From DRQF01 sp964559135 (GTDB lineage: Bacteria > Planctomycetota > GCA-002687715 > DRQF01): a stretch of DNA of 6,836 nucleotides. Each line of letters starts with the position of its first letter. The first letter of the stretch is position 1. The stretch is from the NCBI GenBank assembly GCA_964559135.1, contig CAZLGG010000155.1, positions 1 to 6,836 on the forward strand. The letters are read 5' to 3'. The notes beneath the pieces were generated by a model, which saw only the letters and a program-made list of their open reading frames with translations, was not told the DNA's origin and did no database searches. This document shows positions 1 to 6,743 of the stretch, one piece after another. Made by a program: the position numbers and the translations under genes.

Positions 1-1369
1 GAGATCTGAGCCCACTGACGTGCTCCGCCAGGGTTGGAACGTCCGGGATCGTCTTTCGCCATGCCCGAAGCCGATCGCGGTCCTCCGCCAACTCAGCCAG
101 ACGAGCGGCCCACGCATCCAGGTCACCGACCTGGACCCGTCCGCCTCCCCTGCCCTCTTCGACCAATTCCGCCATCCCGCCCAAGTCTGAGACCAGGACT
201 GGCACGCCGGCCAACCGCGCCTCGAGCAGGGAGAGCGGCTGACATTCGAACCAAAGGGAGGGCATGCAGAGCAGATCGAGGGTCGCCAGGAATTCCGGTA
301 CCTTCGCCCGGGGAAGCGGACCGCGCATCTCCACATGCGGCAGATGCGCGGCGCGGGCGCGGCATGCGTCGGCGTAGGAACGGGGTGACGCATCAGGACC
401 GTGCAACACCAGCCGAAGGCTCTCCTCGGGAAGGCGTGCCGCGGCGTCGATGAGCACATGGGGGCCCTTGTGAGGCGCCACGGTGCCCAAGAAACCCACG
501 CGCAGAGGGCCCTTTCGGGAATTGACGGCTGCCGGAGCGAAACCCTCCGAATCCATGCCATGAGGGATCCGAACGCGCTTCGACCCGGGCACGGCATCGT
601 CGACAACGCGATCCAGGACGAATGCCGAGGGGCTGACAACGGCGCCGAGGGCGTCCCAGCAGTCGCGGACGGCCTTCTTGCGTGAAGCGACGTCCCTTGC
701 GAATTGGGTCGCAACCTCGCCGTGGAGGTCCCCTTCGGCGACTGGGCTGCCGCGAGTCCCCTTGCTCCACCGATCCCGAATCGCGGCGGCCCGCCGAAGC
801 AAGCCTTCGAGTGGAAGCCCGGTCACCCGTCGAAAAGCCTGCAGCCGTTGCATCCACCGCTGTGCCTCGGCCGGCTGGCGCCAGTTCGATGACGCCATGC
901 ACGGGCCGCATCGCCCCTCCTCCGGCCCCTCGCAGAGTTCCTTGCGCTCGTTGACGAGCTGCCCCATGCGGGGGCAGAGCATCCAGAAATCATGGAGGGT
1001 CAAGAGAGAGGGGATTCCTCGGCAGCCGGCCACCCGAGGAAGCGAGAGAGACCAGTACATGAGGTGTTGAAAATGAACCAAATCCGGAGAAAACATCCGC
1101 AAGACCGCATCGAACGCCCGCTCCATGCGCTCGTCGCGCCAGAGCTCTCCCGGCGCGGCATAGTCGAGATTCTGAATCACCTCGAAAACCGGCACGCCGT
1201 CCACGGAGCGTTTCCGGATCGTTCCCGTAGGAAGGGAGGGGACCTTCCGCGTGGTCGCCACGGCCACTTCATCCGTCTCCCCGAGACAACCCGCGAGGTT
1301 CGCCGTGTAGGTTTCTACACCCGCGTTATGATGCGGAGGGAAGAGATGACTGACGAGCAGGATGCGCAT
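1..1369 (-). CDS. GT4-type glycosyltransferase, 3' end beyond window edge
   Basis: This gene probably transfers a sugar from a nucleotide-sugar donor during synthesis of surface polysaccharide or another glycoconjugate, in the cytoplasm or at the inner membrane. Reading the minus strand from the ATG at 1369 gives 456 codons with no stop before the window edge. The N-terminus MRILLVSHLFPPHHNAGVE is the usual GT-B opening, with a glycine-containing loop. Residues 126-133 read HDFWMLCP, followed by Cys146, Cys154 and Cys157, a pattern seen in a GT4 subgroup. Residues 158-240 are an Arg-rich helical insert. The C-terminal Rossmann domain begins near 244 and has HGMD (270-273), GTVAPHKG (295-302) and an EX7E motif (Glu375, Glu383), the usual donor-binding signature. 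The start is well fixed: an in-frame TAG lies four codons upstream with no other start between. At 456 residues most of the family's length is present, so little is probably missing. Acceptor and donor cannot be told. Confidence 0.9.
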   Translation of the reverse strand, partial: MRILLVSHLFPPHHNAGVETYTANLAGCLGETDEVAVATTRKVPSLPTGTIRKRSVDGVPVFEVIQNLDYAAPGELWRDERMERAFDAVLRMFSPDLVHFQHLMYWSLSLPRVAGCRGIPSLLTLHDFWMLCPRMGQLVNERKELCEGPEEGRCGPCMASSNWRQPAEAQRWMQRLQAFRRVTGLPLEGLLRRAAAIRDRWSKGTRGSPVAEGDLHGEVATQFARDVASRKKAVRDCWDALGAVVSPSAFVLDRVVDDAVPGSKRVRIPHGMDSEGFAPAAVNSRKGPLRVGFLGTVAPHKGPHVLIDAAARLPEESLRLVLHGPDASPRSYADACRARAAHLPHVEMRGPLPRAKVPEFLATLDLLCMPSLWFECQPLSLLEARLAGVPVLVSDLGGMAELVEEGRGGGRVQVGDLDAWAARLAELAEDRDRLRAWRKTIPDVPTLAEHVSGLRS

Positions 1370-1377
1370 GGACCGAG

Positions 1378-1383
1378 ACTATA
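1378..1383 (-). promoter_or_regulatory. Possible -10 element (TATAGT) for the glycosyltransferase
   Basis: The minus strand reads TATAGT here, five of six matches to the sigma-70 -10 consensus. It ends eight bases before the ATG at 1369, so transcription would start almost at the start codon. I see no Shine-Dalgarno sequence in front of that ATG. No convincing -35 box is present; ATGACG at 1403-1408 is the nearest, with a long 19-base spacer. This is a motif match only. Confidence 0.25.
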
Positions 1384-1440
1384 CCGGAATGCGAGCGGAC
1401 CGCGTCATCGCGACCTCGATCCTTCACGCGAAAACGAGGG

Positions 1441-1468
1441 TTGAATCCTCGAGACGTCGGGAAAGAAT
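1441..1468 (+). promoter_or_regulatory. Weak candidate promoter for the ABC operon
   Basis: TTGAAT (1441-1446) and AAGAAT (1463-1468) lie 16 bases apart, each with four of six matches to the sigma-70 consensus boxes, about 65 bases before the ATPase start. An operon promoter must lie in or near the 1370-1535 divergent region, because the gene to the left is on the opposite strand. Matches of this quality occur often by chance. Confidence 0.2.
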
Positions 1469-1535
1469 CGGATAGCCTCTGCCCCGAGGCCGGATTTCCA
1501 ACAGCTGCTGAGACACTGAATCGAGCAAGTCGACC

Positions 1536-2468
1536 ATGATCGAAGTGCAGAGCATTTCCAAGCGTTACGGGTCGTTCCTGGCCGTACAGGACCTTTCCTT
1601 CTCCGTGGATCGAGGCGAGATCATCGGTCTCGTCGGGCCGAACGGTGCGGGAAAGACCACGACGATGAAGATCATCACGGGTTACCTGGTCCCGAACGAG
1701 GGGCGGGTCCTCGTCGATGGTCGAGACGTCGCGCTGGACCCGGTCAAGGCCCAGGAACGCATCGGGTATCTGCCCGAATCCAACCCGATCTATCCGGAGA
1801 TGAGCGTTCAGGACTATCTCCTTTGGATGGGAAAGATGAGGGGATTGAAGGGCTCTCGCCTCGTCGAGCGCCTCTCCTATGCCGTCAAGGCGTGTGACAT
1901 CGAAGGTCGTTTGACATCCATTGTCCGCACGCTCTCGAAGGGTCTCCGGCAACGCGTGGGAATCGCGCAGGCGATCCTTCACGACCCGGACATTCTCATC
2001 CTCGACGAGCCGACGAGCGGCCTCGATCCCAATCAGATCATAGAGATCCGTGATCTCATCCGAGACCTCGGCCGCGACAAGACTGTCATCCTCTCCACCC
2101 ACATCCTTTCGGAAGTCGAAGAGACCTGCTCTCGGGCTCTCATGATCGTTGGGGGCACGCTGGCCGTCGACGACCGGATCGACCACCTTCTGGGGGATCG
2201 GACCCTTCACTTCGGTGTGTCCAAGGCCGGCCCTGACGCGGAGGATTTCATTCGAACTTTGGACGGCGTCGACGAAGTCCGCACCCTGGACGGCCCGAAA
2301 GAGACTCGGCGATTCTTGGTGGTGCCGAAGGACGGGGCCGACCTCGCCCCTTCCCTGTTCCACCTCGCCGTGGAGCGCCAATGGGAACTCTTGGAGCTGA
2401 GTCCCGCCCGCAGAAGTCTCGAAGACGTTTTCCGTGAAGCCACCGTCAGCATAGGAGTCTCATCATGA
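1536..2468 (+). CDS. ABC transporter ATP-binding protein, GldA-like
   Basis: This is the cytoplasmic ATPase that powers the ABC-2 type transporter encoded with it. The 310-residue length is normal for the family. Visible motifs are the A-loop region KRYGSF (9-14), Walker A GPNGAGKT (34-41, Lys40), ABC signature LSKGLRQRVG (133-142), Walker B ILILDE (153-158, catalytic Glu158), D-loop SGLDP (161-165) and switch His189. The signature LSKG-RQRVG and the segment YLPESNPIYPEMS (78-90) resemble GldA of gliding-associated ABC systems; the usual Q-loop glutamine position appears to be Glu81. Residues from about 220 form the C-terminal extension common in drug/Gld exporters, ending in a typical LEDVFREAT (294-302). 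The start MIEVQSISKRYG is canonical although no clear Shine-Dalgarno precedes it. The stop overlaps the permease start (ATGA), implying translational coupling. The substrate is not predictable. The class is very secure, the Gld-type subclass likely. Confidence 0.96.
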   Translation: MIEVQSISKRYGSFLAVQDLSFSVDRGEIIGLVGPNGAGKTTTMKIITGYLVPNEGRVLVDGRDVALDPVKAQERIGYLPESNPIYPEMSVQDYLLWMGKMRGLKGSRLVERLSYAVKACDIEGRLTSIVRTLSKGLRQRVGIAQAILHDPDILILDEPTSGLDPNQIIEIRDLIRDLGRDKTVILSTHILSEVEETCSRALMIVGGTLAVDDRIDHLLGDRTLHFGVSKAGPDAEDFIRTLDGVDEVRTLDGPKETRRFLVVPKDGADLAPSLFHLAVERQWELLELSPARRSLEDVFREATVSIGVSS

Positions 2469-3196
2469 GTCGCGTCCTGGTTCTCGCGGCCAAGGAGTTC
2501 AAGAGCTACTTCAACTCCTGGCTGGCCTACGTCTTCATCGCGTGTTTCGTCACGGTTTCGATGCTGGCCCACTTCTACTGGGGCGAATTCTTCGGAACGG
2601 GGCGGGCGGACATCTCCCCCTTTTTCCGCTCGCTGCCCCTCACGCTCCTGATCCTCGTGCCCGGACTCACCATGCGTCAGTGGGCGCGAGAGTCCGAGAT
2701 GGGAAGCATCGAACTCCTCATGACCTTGCCGGCCCAGGGTTGGCAACTCGTCCTCGGCAAGTTCGTGGGGACGTTGGGGCTCGTGGCGGTCTCGCTCCTT
2801 TGCACTCTCGGCATTCCTCTCACCGCTGCTTGGCTGGGTGACCTCGATTGGGGACCCGTGCTGGCCGGTTATCTGGCGGCCCTCCTCTTGGGCGGCGCGT
2901 ACGTGGCTCTCGGGCTCTTCGCCTCGAGCTGGTTTCGAGACCAATTCCTGGCATTGATCGGCTCGGCGGCCCTCTGTTCCCTCTTCGGACTCATGTCCTG
3001 GCCCAAAGTCATCGGATGGGCCTCCAACATCTCGGAGAAAGCCGTTTCCGTCCTCGATTTTCTCGGTTTCTACGGCCGCTTCGAGGCCATCCAACGCGGC
3101 GTGATCGATTTCAGAGACGTCGCATGGTACCTGAGCATCACCGCGCTCTTCCTCTTCTTCAACGTGTGTAGACTTCACCTGCGGAGGCTTGCCTGA
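2465..3196 (+). CDS. ABC-2 type permease, GldF-like
   Basis: This is the inner-membrane channel subunit, expected to dimerise and couple to the upstream ATPase. The 243-residue protein opens with the short amphipathic segment typical of ABC-2 permeases (LAAKEFKSYFNS, 7-18). It shows six likely membrane segments, near residues 18-37, 55-70, 100-122, 130-153, 160-180 and 219-236. Between the second and third lies RQWARESEMGSIELLMTLPA (71-90), which matches the conserved GldF/ABC-2 cytoplasmic motif (acidic run, G-[ST]-IELL-[ML]-T-P) thought to contact the ATPase. Length and topology suit GldF-like permeases. Its ATG overlaps the ATPase stop by four bases, and AGGAG at 2453-2457 sits seven bases upstream, so the start is firm. 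Its stop overlaps the next start by one base. No separate second permease is present, so a homodimer is likely. Confidence 0.93.
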   Translation: MSRVLVLAAKEFKSYFNSWLAYVFIACFVTVSMLAHFYWGEFFGTGRADISPFFRSLPLTLLILVPGLTMRQWARESEMGSIELLMTLPAQGWQLVLGKFVGTLGLVAVSLLCTLGIPLTAAWLGDLDWGPVLAGYLAALLLGGAYVALGLFASSWFRDQFLALIGSAALCSLFGLMSWPKVIGWASNISEKAVSVLDFLGFYGRFEAIQRGVIDFRDVAWYLSITALFLFFNVCRLHLRRLA

Positions 3197-5424
3197 TGGA
3201 CCGTTCGCGCATCCTCTCGAACGTCTGGTTGGCGGCTGGGCTCGTCGCCCTCAACATCGTGCTCTTCAATCTGATCATGGAGCCCGTCAACGCCCTTCGT
3301 TTGGACACGACACAAGGGAAGATCTATTCCCTCTCACCCGTCACCAAGCGGATCGTTCGCAACCTGGACGAGAAAGTGCACATCCGCGCCTACATCTCCT
3401 CCATGGACCTGGTCTACGAGCAACTCAGACCTCTGGTTCCGGAGATTCTCAATCTCCTCGACGAGTACGCGGTCTCGTCGGACGGAAAAGTGATCTTCGA
3501 GCGCATCGTCCCCGAAGATGACCCGGCGGCGGAGAAAACCGCTCAGGCCAAGTACGGCATCACGGCGACGCCCTACGTTTTCCAGGATCAGCGTCAAAAA
3601 GGGGTCCGGTCGTTCTACTTCTCGATCGTGGTGGAGTACGCGGGCACGAGTCCGACGACGGTTTCGATCGACGACCTCGTGGAACCGGATATCTTTGACC
3701 CGGCCGAGGGGCAGAAACTGAAACTGAAAAACGTCGAGTACGCGGTGACCCGGGCTATCAAGAAATCCGTCGAGGAGTTCGAGTCCCGGCGCGACGTCTT
3801 CCAACGGTTTCCCCACAAGGCGGTCGTCCGTACGTACATCACGCCCAAGGAGCAACTCCCCGAGATCCTGAAAGAGGTGCCGGAGATCGCCGACAAGGTT
3901 CTCTCCGATCTGGCCAAGGCCTCCGACGGCAAGTTGGAATATGTGGCCGTTCCGGTGCCCGAGGACCCCGCCGAGCAGCGCCGCAAGGCCTCCGAATTGA
4001 ACGTCTCCCCCATTCCGTTCACGAGGGATCGCGACATCTATCTATGGGCGACGCTCGAGATCGACGGAGAGCTCTACGCCGTCATGCCCCTCATGGACCT
4101 GGAGAGCGGCGTCGGGGAGTTCGCGCTTCGCCAAGCCTTCGAGCAGGTGTTCCGACGCCTCACACCCGGCATGCAACGCGTGATTGGCCTCGCACAGGAC
4201 ATGCCGAAGCAGGATCCGATGGCTGCGGCCATGGGAAGGCCGACGCCGCCGCCGCGCTTTGGTGAAATCGGCAGGCGACTGGGGGAGGACTACGAGGTTC
4301 GAAACATCGACCTGAAGACCCTCGACAAGGTGCCCGCGGACATCGATCTGCTCCTGGTCATGGGGCCGCGCGCCCTCACCCCCGAGGCCGTCTTCGCGAT
4401 CGATCAATACGTCATGGGGGGCGGCCGGGCCATCTTCGCCGTCGACCGCACCGACGTGCAACTCATGAGCTGGGGCCGTCTGACGGGGACGGCGGCCAAG
4501 ACGGGTCTGGAGGATCTCCTGGGCCGCTGGGGCGTCGTCCTCTCCGAAGAGGGCGTCTTCGATGAGGCGTGTGGAGTGTTCCCCTGGCCGGACGGTGACT
4601 CGCCCCCGGGTCGTCGCCCGGCCCTCACCGACCATCGGTGGGCGTCGCTGCCCATCGTTGGCGATGTCCCGGGTGGTGTCCAACGCGAGCATCAGCTCAC
4701 CTCGAATTTCGAAGTCGTCCGCTTTTGGTATCCCTCCGCCATCGAAACGACGGATGTCGATGGAGTGGACGCGACCTGGCTGCTTCGGAGCAGTCCGCAG
4801 GCCTGGACCGGTCCCGCAACCGGGTTCGAGCCCGATTTCGCCCGCTATCCCCTGGGTTTCCCCCGTCCAGACGGCGAAGAGCGCGGGCGAAAGGTCTTCG
4901 CCGTTGCGCTCCACGGCACCTTCAAGTCCTGGTTCGCGGACCACGACGTGCCCCGCAAACTGGACAAGGACACCGCAGCCTCCGACGGCGACAGCGACAG
5001 CGAAGAGAAGACGGATGGAGATGCGAAGGAATCCTCGAATGGGACCGAGGAGGGCACGAAGACGCAGGACGAGAAGAAAATCGTTTCCGCACCCTTGACC
5101 AAGAGTCGCCCCACTCGCCTCCTCGTCATCGCCAACGACGACTTCGTGGACGACTTCCAAGCCGTCACGGCCCAGTGGGGAATGCCCCTCAGTTTCTATG
5201 CCATGAACACACGATTCTTCGCAGCCGCCGTGGACTGGATGTTGCAGGACGAGGATCTTCAGGCGATACGCAATCGGGGGAGGTCCTATCGTCCCCTGAA
5301 GCCCATCGAGGAGGCGACGAAGAAGAGCATCATCTTCTGGAACTTCACAGGACCTCTGATTCTTCTCGTTCTCTTGGGTCTCGGCCTCATGGCCGCCCGC
5401 GCCAATCGTCGTCCGATGATGTGA
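3196..5424 (+). CDS. GldG-like extracytoplasmic ABC auxiliary protein
   Basis: This is a membrane-anchored subunit expected to sit mostly outside the inner membrane and work with the permease and ATPase. It has one N-terminal helix (about 9-28), a large soluble part and a C-terminal helix (about 712-733) followed by a short basic tail, the GldG/ABC_transp_aux layout. The segment LDTTQGKIYSLSPVTKRIV (36-54) after the first helix is characteristic of the family. Residues 366-417 (YEVRNIDLKTL, IDLLLVMGP, YVMGGGRAIFAVD) are the Rossmann-like GldG core, and the end (FFAAAVDWMLQDEDLQAIR, 674-692) is also typical. At 742 residues it is longer than the 500-600 common for GldG. The extra length comes from an apparent second copy of the N-terminal domain (about 209-322 resembling 61-190) and an acidic, low-complexity linker (588-628). 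GGAGG at 3183-3187, eight bases upstream, and a TGATG overlap fix the start. Its biochemical role is unknown. Confidence 0.9.
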   Translation: MDRSRILSNVWLAAGLVALNIVLFNLIMEPVNALRLDTTQGKIYSLSPVTKRIVRNLDEKVHIRAYISSMDLVYEQLRPLVPEILNLLDEYAVSSDGKVIFERIVPEDDPAAEKTAQAKYGITATPYVFQDQRQKGVRSFYFSIVVEYAGTSPTTVSIDDLVEPDIFDPAEGQKLKLKNVEYAVTRAIKKSVEEFESRRDVFQRFPHKAVVRTYITPKEQLPEILKEVPEIADKVLSDLAKASDGKLEYVAVPVPEDPAEQRRKASELNVSPIPFTRDRDIYLWATLEIDGELYAVMPLMDLESGVGEFALRQAFEQVFRRLTPGMQRVIGLAQDMPKQDPMAAAMGRPTPPPRFGEIGRRLGEDYEVRNIDLKTLDKVPADIDLLLVMGPRALTPEAVFAIDQYVMGGGRAIFAVDRTDVQLMSWGRLTGTAAKTGLEDLLGRWGVVLSEEGVFDEACGVFPWPDGDSPPGRRPALTDHRWASLPIVGDVPGGVQREHQLTSNFEVVRFWYPSAIETTDVDGVDATWLLRSSPQAWTGPATGFEPDFARYPLGFPRPDGEERGRKVFAVALHGTFKSWFADHDVPRKLDKDTAASDGDSDSEEKTDGDAKESSNGTEEGTKTQDEKKIVSAPLTKSRPTRLLVIANDDFVDDFQAVTAQWGMPLSFYAMNTRFFAAAVDWMLQDEDLQAIRNRGRSYRPLKPIEEATKKSIIFWNFTGPLILLVLLGLGLMAARANRRPMM

Positions 5425-5429
5425 AAGGA
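5424..5429 (+). promoter_or_regulatory. Ribosome binding site deciding the DUF4340 gene start
   Basis: AAAGGA lies six bases before the ATG at 5436. It matters because this reading frame is open for about 270 codons further upstream (from 4638), inside the GldG-like gene, so the start cannot be chosen from the frame alone. The site and the hydrophobic N-terminus that follows select 5436. The A at 5424 is also the last base of the preceding stop codon. Confidence 0.75.
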
Positions 5430-5435
5430 ACTCCC

Positions 5436-6560
5436 ATGAGCACCATGAACAAGATTCTCATCGGTCTCGCGGTCGTGCAACTCGGCCTTCTCCTTGCCCT
5501 GCGTCTCGGGGGAGGCTCCGAAGACCAGAACGTGAAACCGCACGCCCTTCTCGACTTCGACCCCGCAGCCGTCACTCACATCGAGATTCAGGACGGCACG
5601 GATTCGAAACCGCTCGTTCTCGAGCGTCGAGAGAAGGAATGGGTCATTGCGAGCCTGGACGGATTTCCTGCGAAAGCCGACAAGGTCTGGGACGAGAAAG
5701 GCCAGAATTCCTCGGCCCTTCTCAACACCATCGCGAACGTCCGGGTGACCGACCCCGTCCTCACGCGTGGCGAGAGTCACGCCGTCGCCAAGGTGGCGGC
5801 CGACGCCTTCGAAAAACGGGTTCTCCTGAAGGACACGGGCGGGAAGACCCTGGCCGAGTTCTTCGTGGCGGCCGTCCCTGGATCCGTGGGTTCCTTCTAC
5901 GTGAGATCCGCTGGTGATGACGATGTCTACCAATCCGACACCCTCACGAGCTATGCGCTTTCCACGAGCACGACCTCCTGGGTCAGCGACACGGCTTACG
6001 TGCAATGGCCGAAGGAGGACGTGACTCGGCTTCAAGTGCAGCCGCGGGACGGTGACCCGATCACCCTGGTGGCGAAGTCAAGACCCGCGGCGGAGAAAAA
6101 GAAGCCGGAAGACGACGCTGTGAAGGACACGAAGGAAACGGAGAAAACCAACAGCGAGAAACATGAGGAGGTGACGTGGAGCGTCGAAGGTTCCGACGTC
6201 CAACTCGACTCCAAGAAGGTCGAGGATTTTTTGGGGAAGATTTGCTCGATCACTCTCGAAGACGTCCTCGGAAAACAAGCGCCCGAGGACCTCGACGCGA
6301 AGAACCCCCTGGTCTCCTTCGAGATCACCTTCAAGGACGGAGAATCGAAGACACTCTCCATCCTTGGCAAGCAGAAGAACGACTTCGTCGTGAAAGCGTC
6401 GACGAGCCCATTCTTCGTCCGTGTCTATGCGTGGAGTCTCGAGAAGGCCGCGGCCTTCGACTTGAAGGACCTCATGCCGGAGAAAAAGGAAGAGGAAAAG
6501 CCCGCGAAGGCGCCCCAGGACGGCGAGACGTCGCCGAAGAAGGAGCACGACGGAGGCTAA
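5436..6560 (+). CDS. DUF4340-type membrane-anchored protein
   Basis: This is a 374-residue protein anchored by a single N-terminal helix (about 5-24, ILIGLAVVQLGLLLALRL), with the rest predicted outside the membrane. After the anchor comes a beta-rich region with the DUF4340 pattern: FDPAAVTHIEIQDG (41-54), LVLERREKEWVI (60-71), then PAKADKVWDEKG and a helix with LLNTIANVRV (95-104). DUF4340 genes commonly sit next to GldG-like genes, so it is probably an accessory subunit of the same transporter. A Lys/Glu/Asp-rich stretch (about 216-245) splits two beta-rich halves; the second (246-345) begins VTWSVEGSDVQLD, resembling the first (EWVIASLDGFPAKAD), so an internal repeat is possible. The C-terminal tail (347-374) is also Lys/Glu-rich. 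The start is 11 bases after the GldG-like stop. A second Met at residue 4 is a less favoured start. No enzymatic motif is visible. Confidence 0.88.
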   Translation: MSTMNKILIGLAVVQLGLLLALRLGGGSEDQNVKPHALLDFDPAAVTHIEIQDGTDSKPLVLERREKEWVIASLDGFPAKADKVWDEKGQNSSALLNTIANVRVTDPVLTRGESHAVAKVAADAFEKRVLLKDTGGKTLAEFFVAAVPGSVGSFYVRSAGDDDVYQSDTLTSYALSTSTTSWVSDTAYVQWPKEDVTRLQVQPRDGDPITLVAKSRPAAEKKKPEDDAVKDTKETEKTNSEKHEEVTWSVEGSDVQLDSKKVEDFLGKICSITLEDVLGKQAPEDLDAKNPLVSFEITFKDGESKTLSILGKQKNDFVVKASTSPFFVRVYAWSLEKAAAFDLKDLMPEKKEEEKPAKAPQDGETSPKKEHDGG

Positions 6561-6580
6561 CCGGGAGAGGATGGGCCCCC

Positions 6581-6673
6581 TCACGGAGACGCCAAGGCAC
6601 GGAGTTTCGTCCGCCGAGCCCCTAGGATTTCCCACCTGCTTCTCCGTGGCTTCGTGGCTTCGTGGCTTTGTGA
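6581..6673. repeat. Octamer-built inverted repeat, unit 1
   Basis: The left arm (6581-6604) contains CACGGAG twice. The right arm (6641-6673) contains three perfect tandem copies of CGTGGCTT (6645-6668). AAGGCACGGAG (6594-6604) can pair with CTCCGTGGCTT (6642-6652) at ten of eleven positions, giving a stem with a 37-base loop. The unit begins 20 bases after the stop of the DUF4340 gene, so the transcript could fold here and limit read-through or decay, but no T-run follows as in an intrinsic terminator. No protein-coding potential is apparent. Confidence 0.7.
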
Positions 6674-6743
6674 AAGACAAACCGGAACGTCAAAGAGGGT
6701 CCGAACCCTTCCCCGCCGGCCGTGACACGGAAAAGAAGGGACA

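Noticed and set aside
34..1444. Several short plus- and minus-strand frames in the first 1.4 kb
   Set aside because: They are Arg/Pro-rich frames that overlap the continuous glycosyltransferase frame on the minus strand, which has clear family motifs.
1326..2381. 351-codon antisense frame opposite the ATPase gene
   Set aside because: Composition is that of a GC-rich shadow frame, and the plus strand carries all ABC ATPase motifs. It also overlaps the glycosyltransferase start region.
2207..3178. 323-codon antisense frame opposite the ATPase end and the permease
   Set aside because: It is full of Glu, Arg, His and Gln as expected from the complement of hydrophobic codons; the plus strand gives a clean six-helix permease.
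4042..5160. 372-codon antisense frame opposite the GldG-like gene
   Set aside because: No recognisable domain or ribosome binding site was seen, and the plus-strand frame is convincingly GldG-like over this stretch.
4638..5435. Long open frame in front of the DUF4340 gene, which would give a 640-residue protein starting at 4638
   Set aside because: It overlaps the GldG-like gene out of frame, is Arg/Ser/His-rich with no recognisable domain, and the true N-terminal membrane anchor and ribosome binding site lie at 5424-5436.
6693..6716. Small hairpin (AGGGT, CCGA loop, ACCCT) as an intrinsic terminator
   Set aside because: The stem is only five to six base pairs and is followed by a C-rich stretch instead of a T-run.
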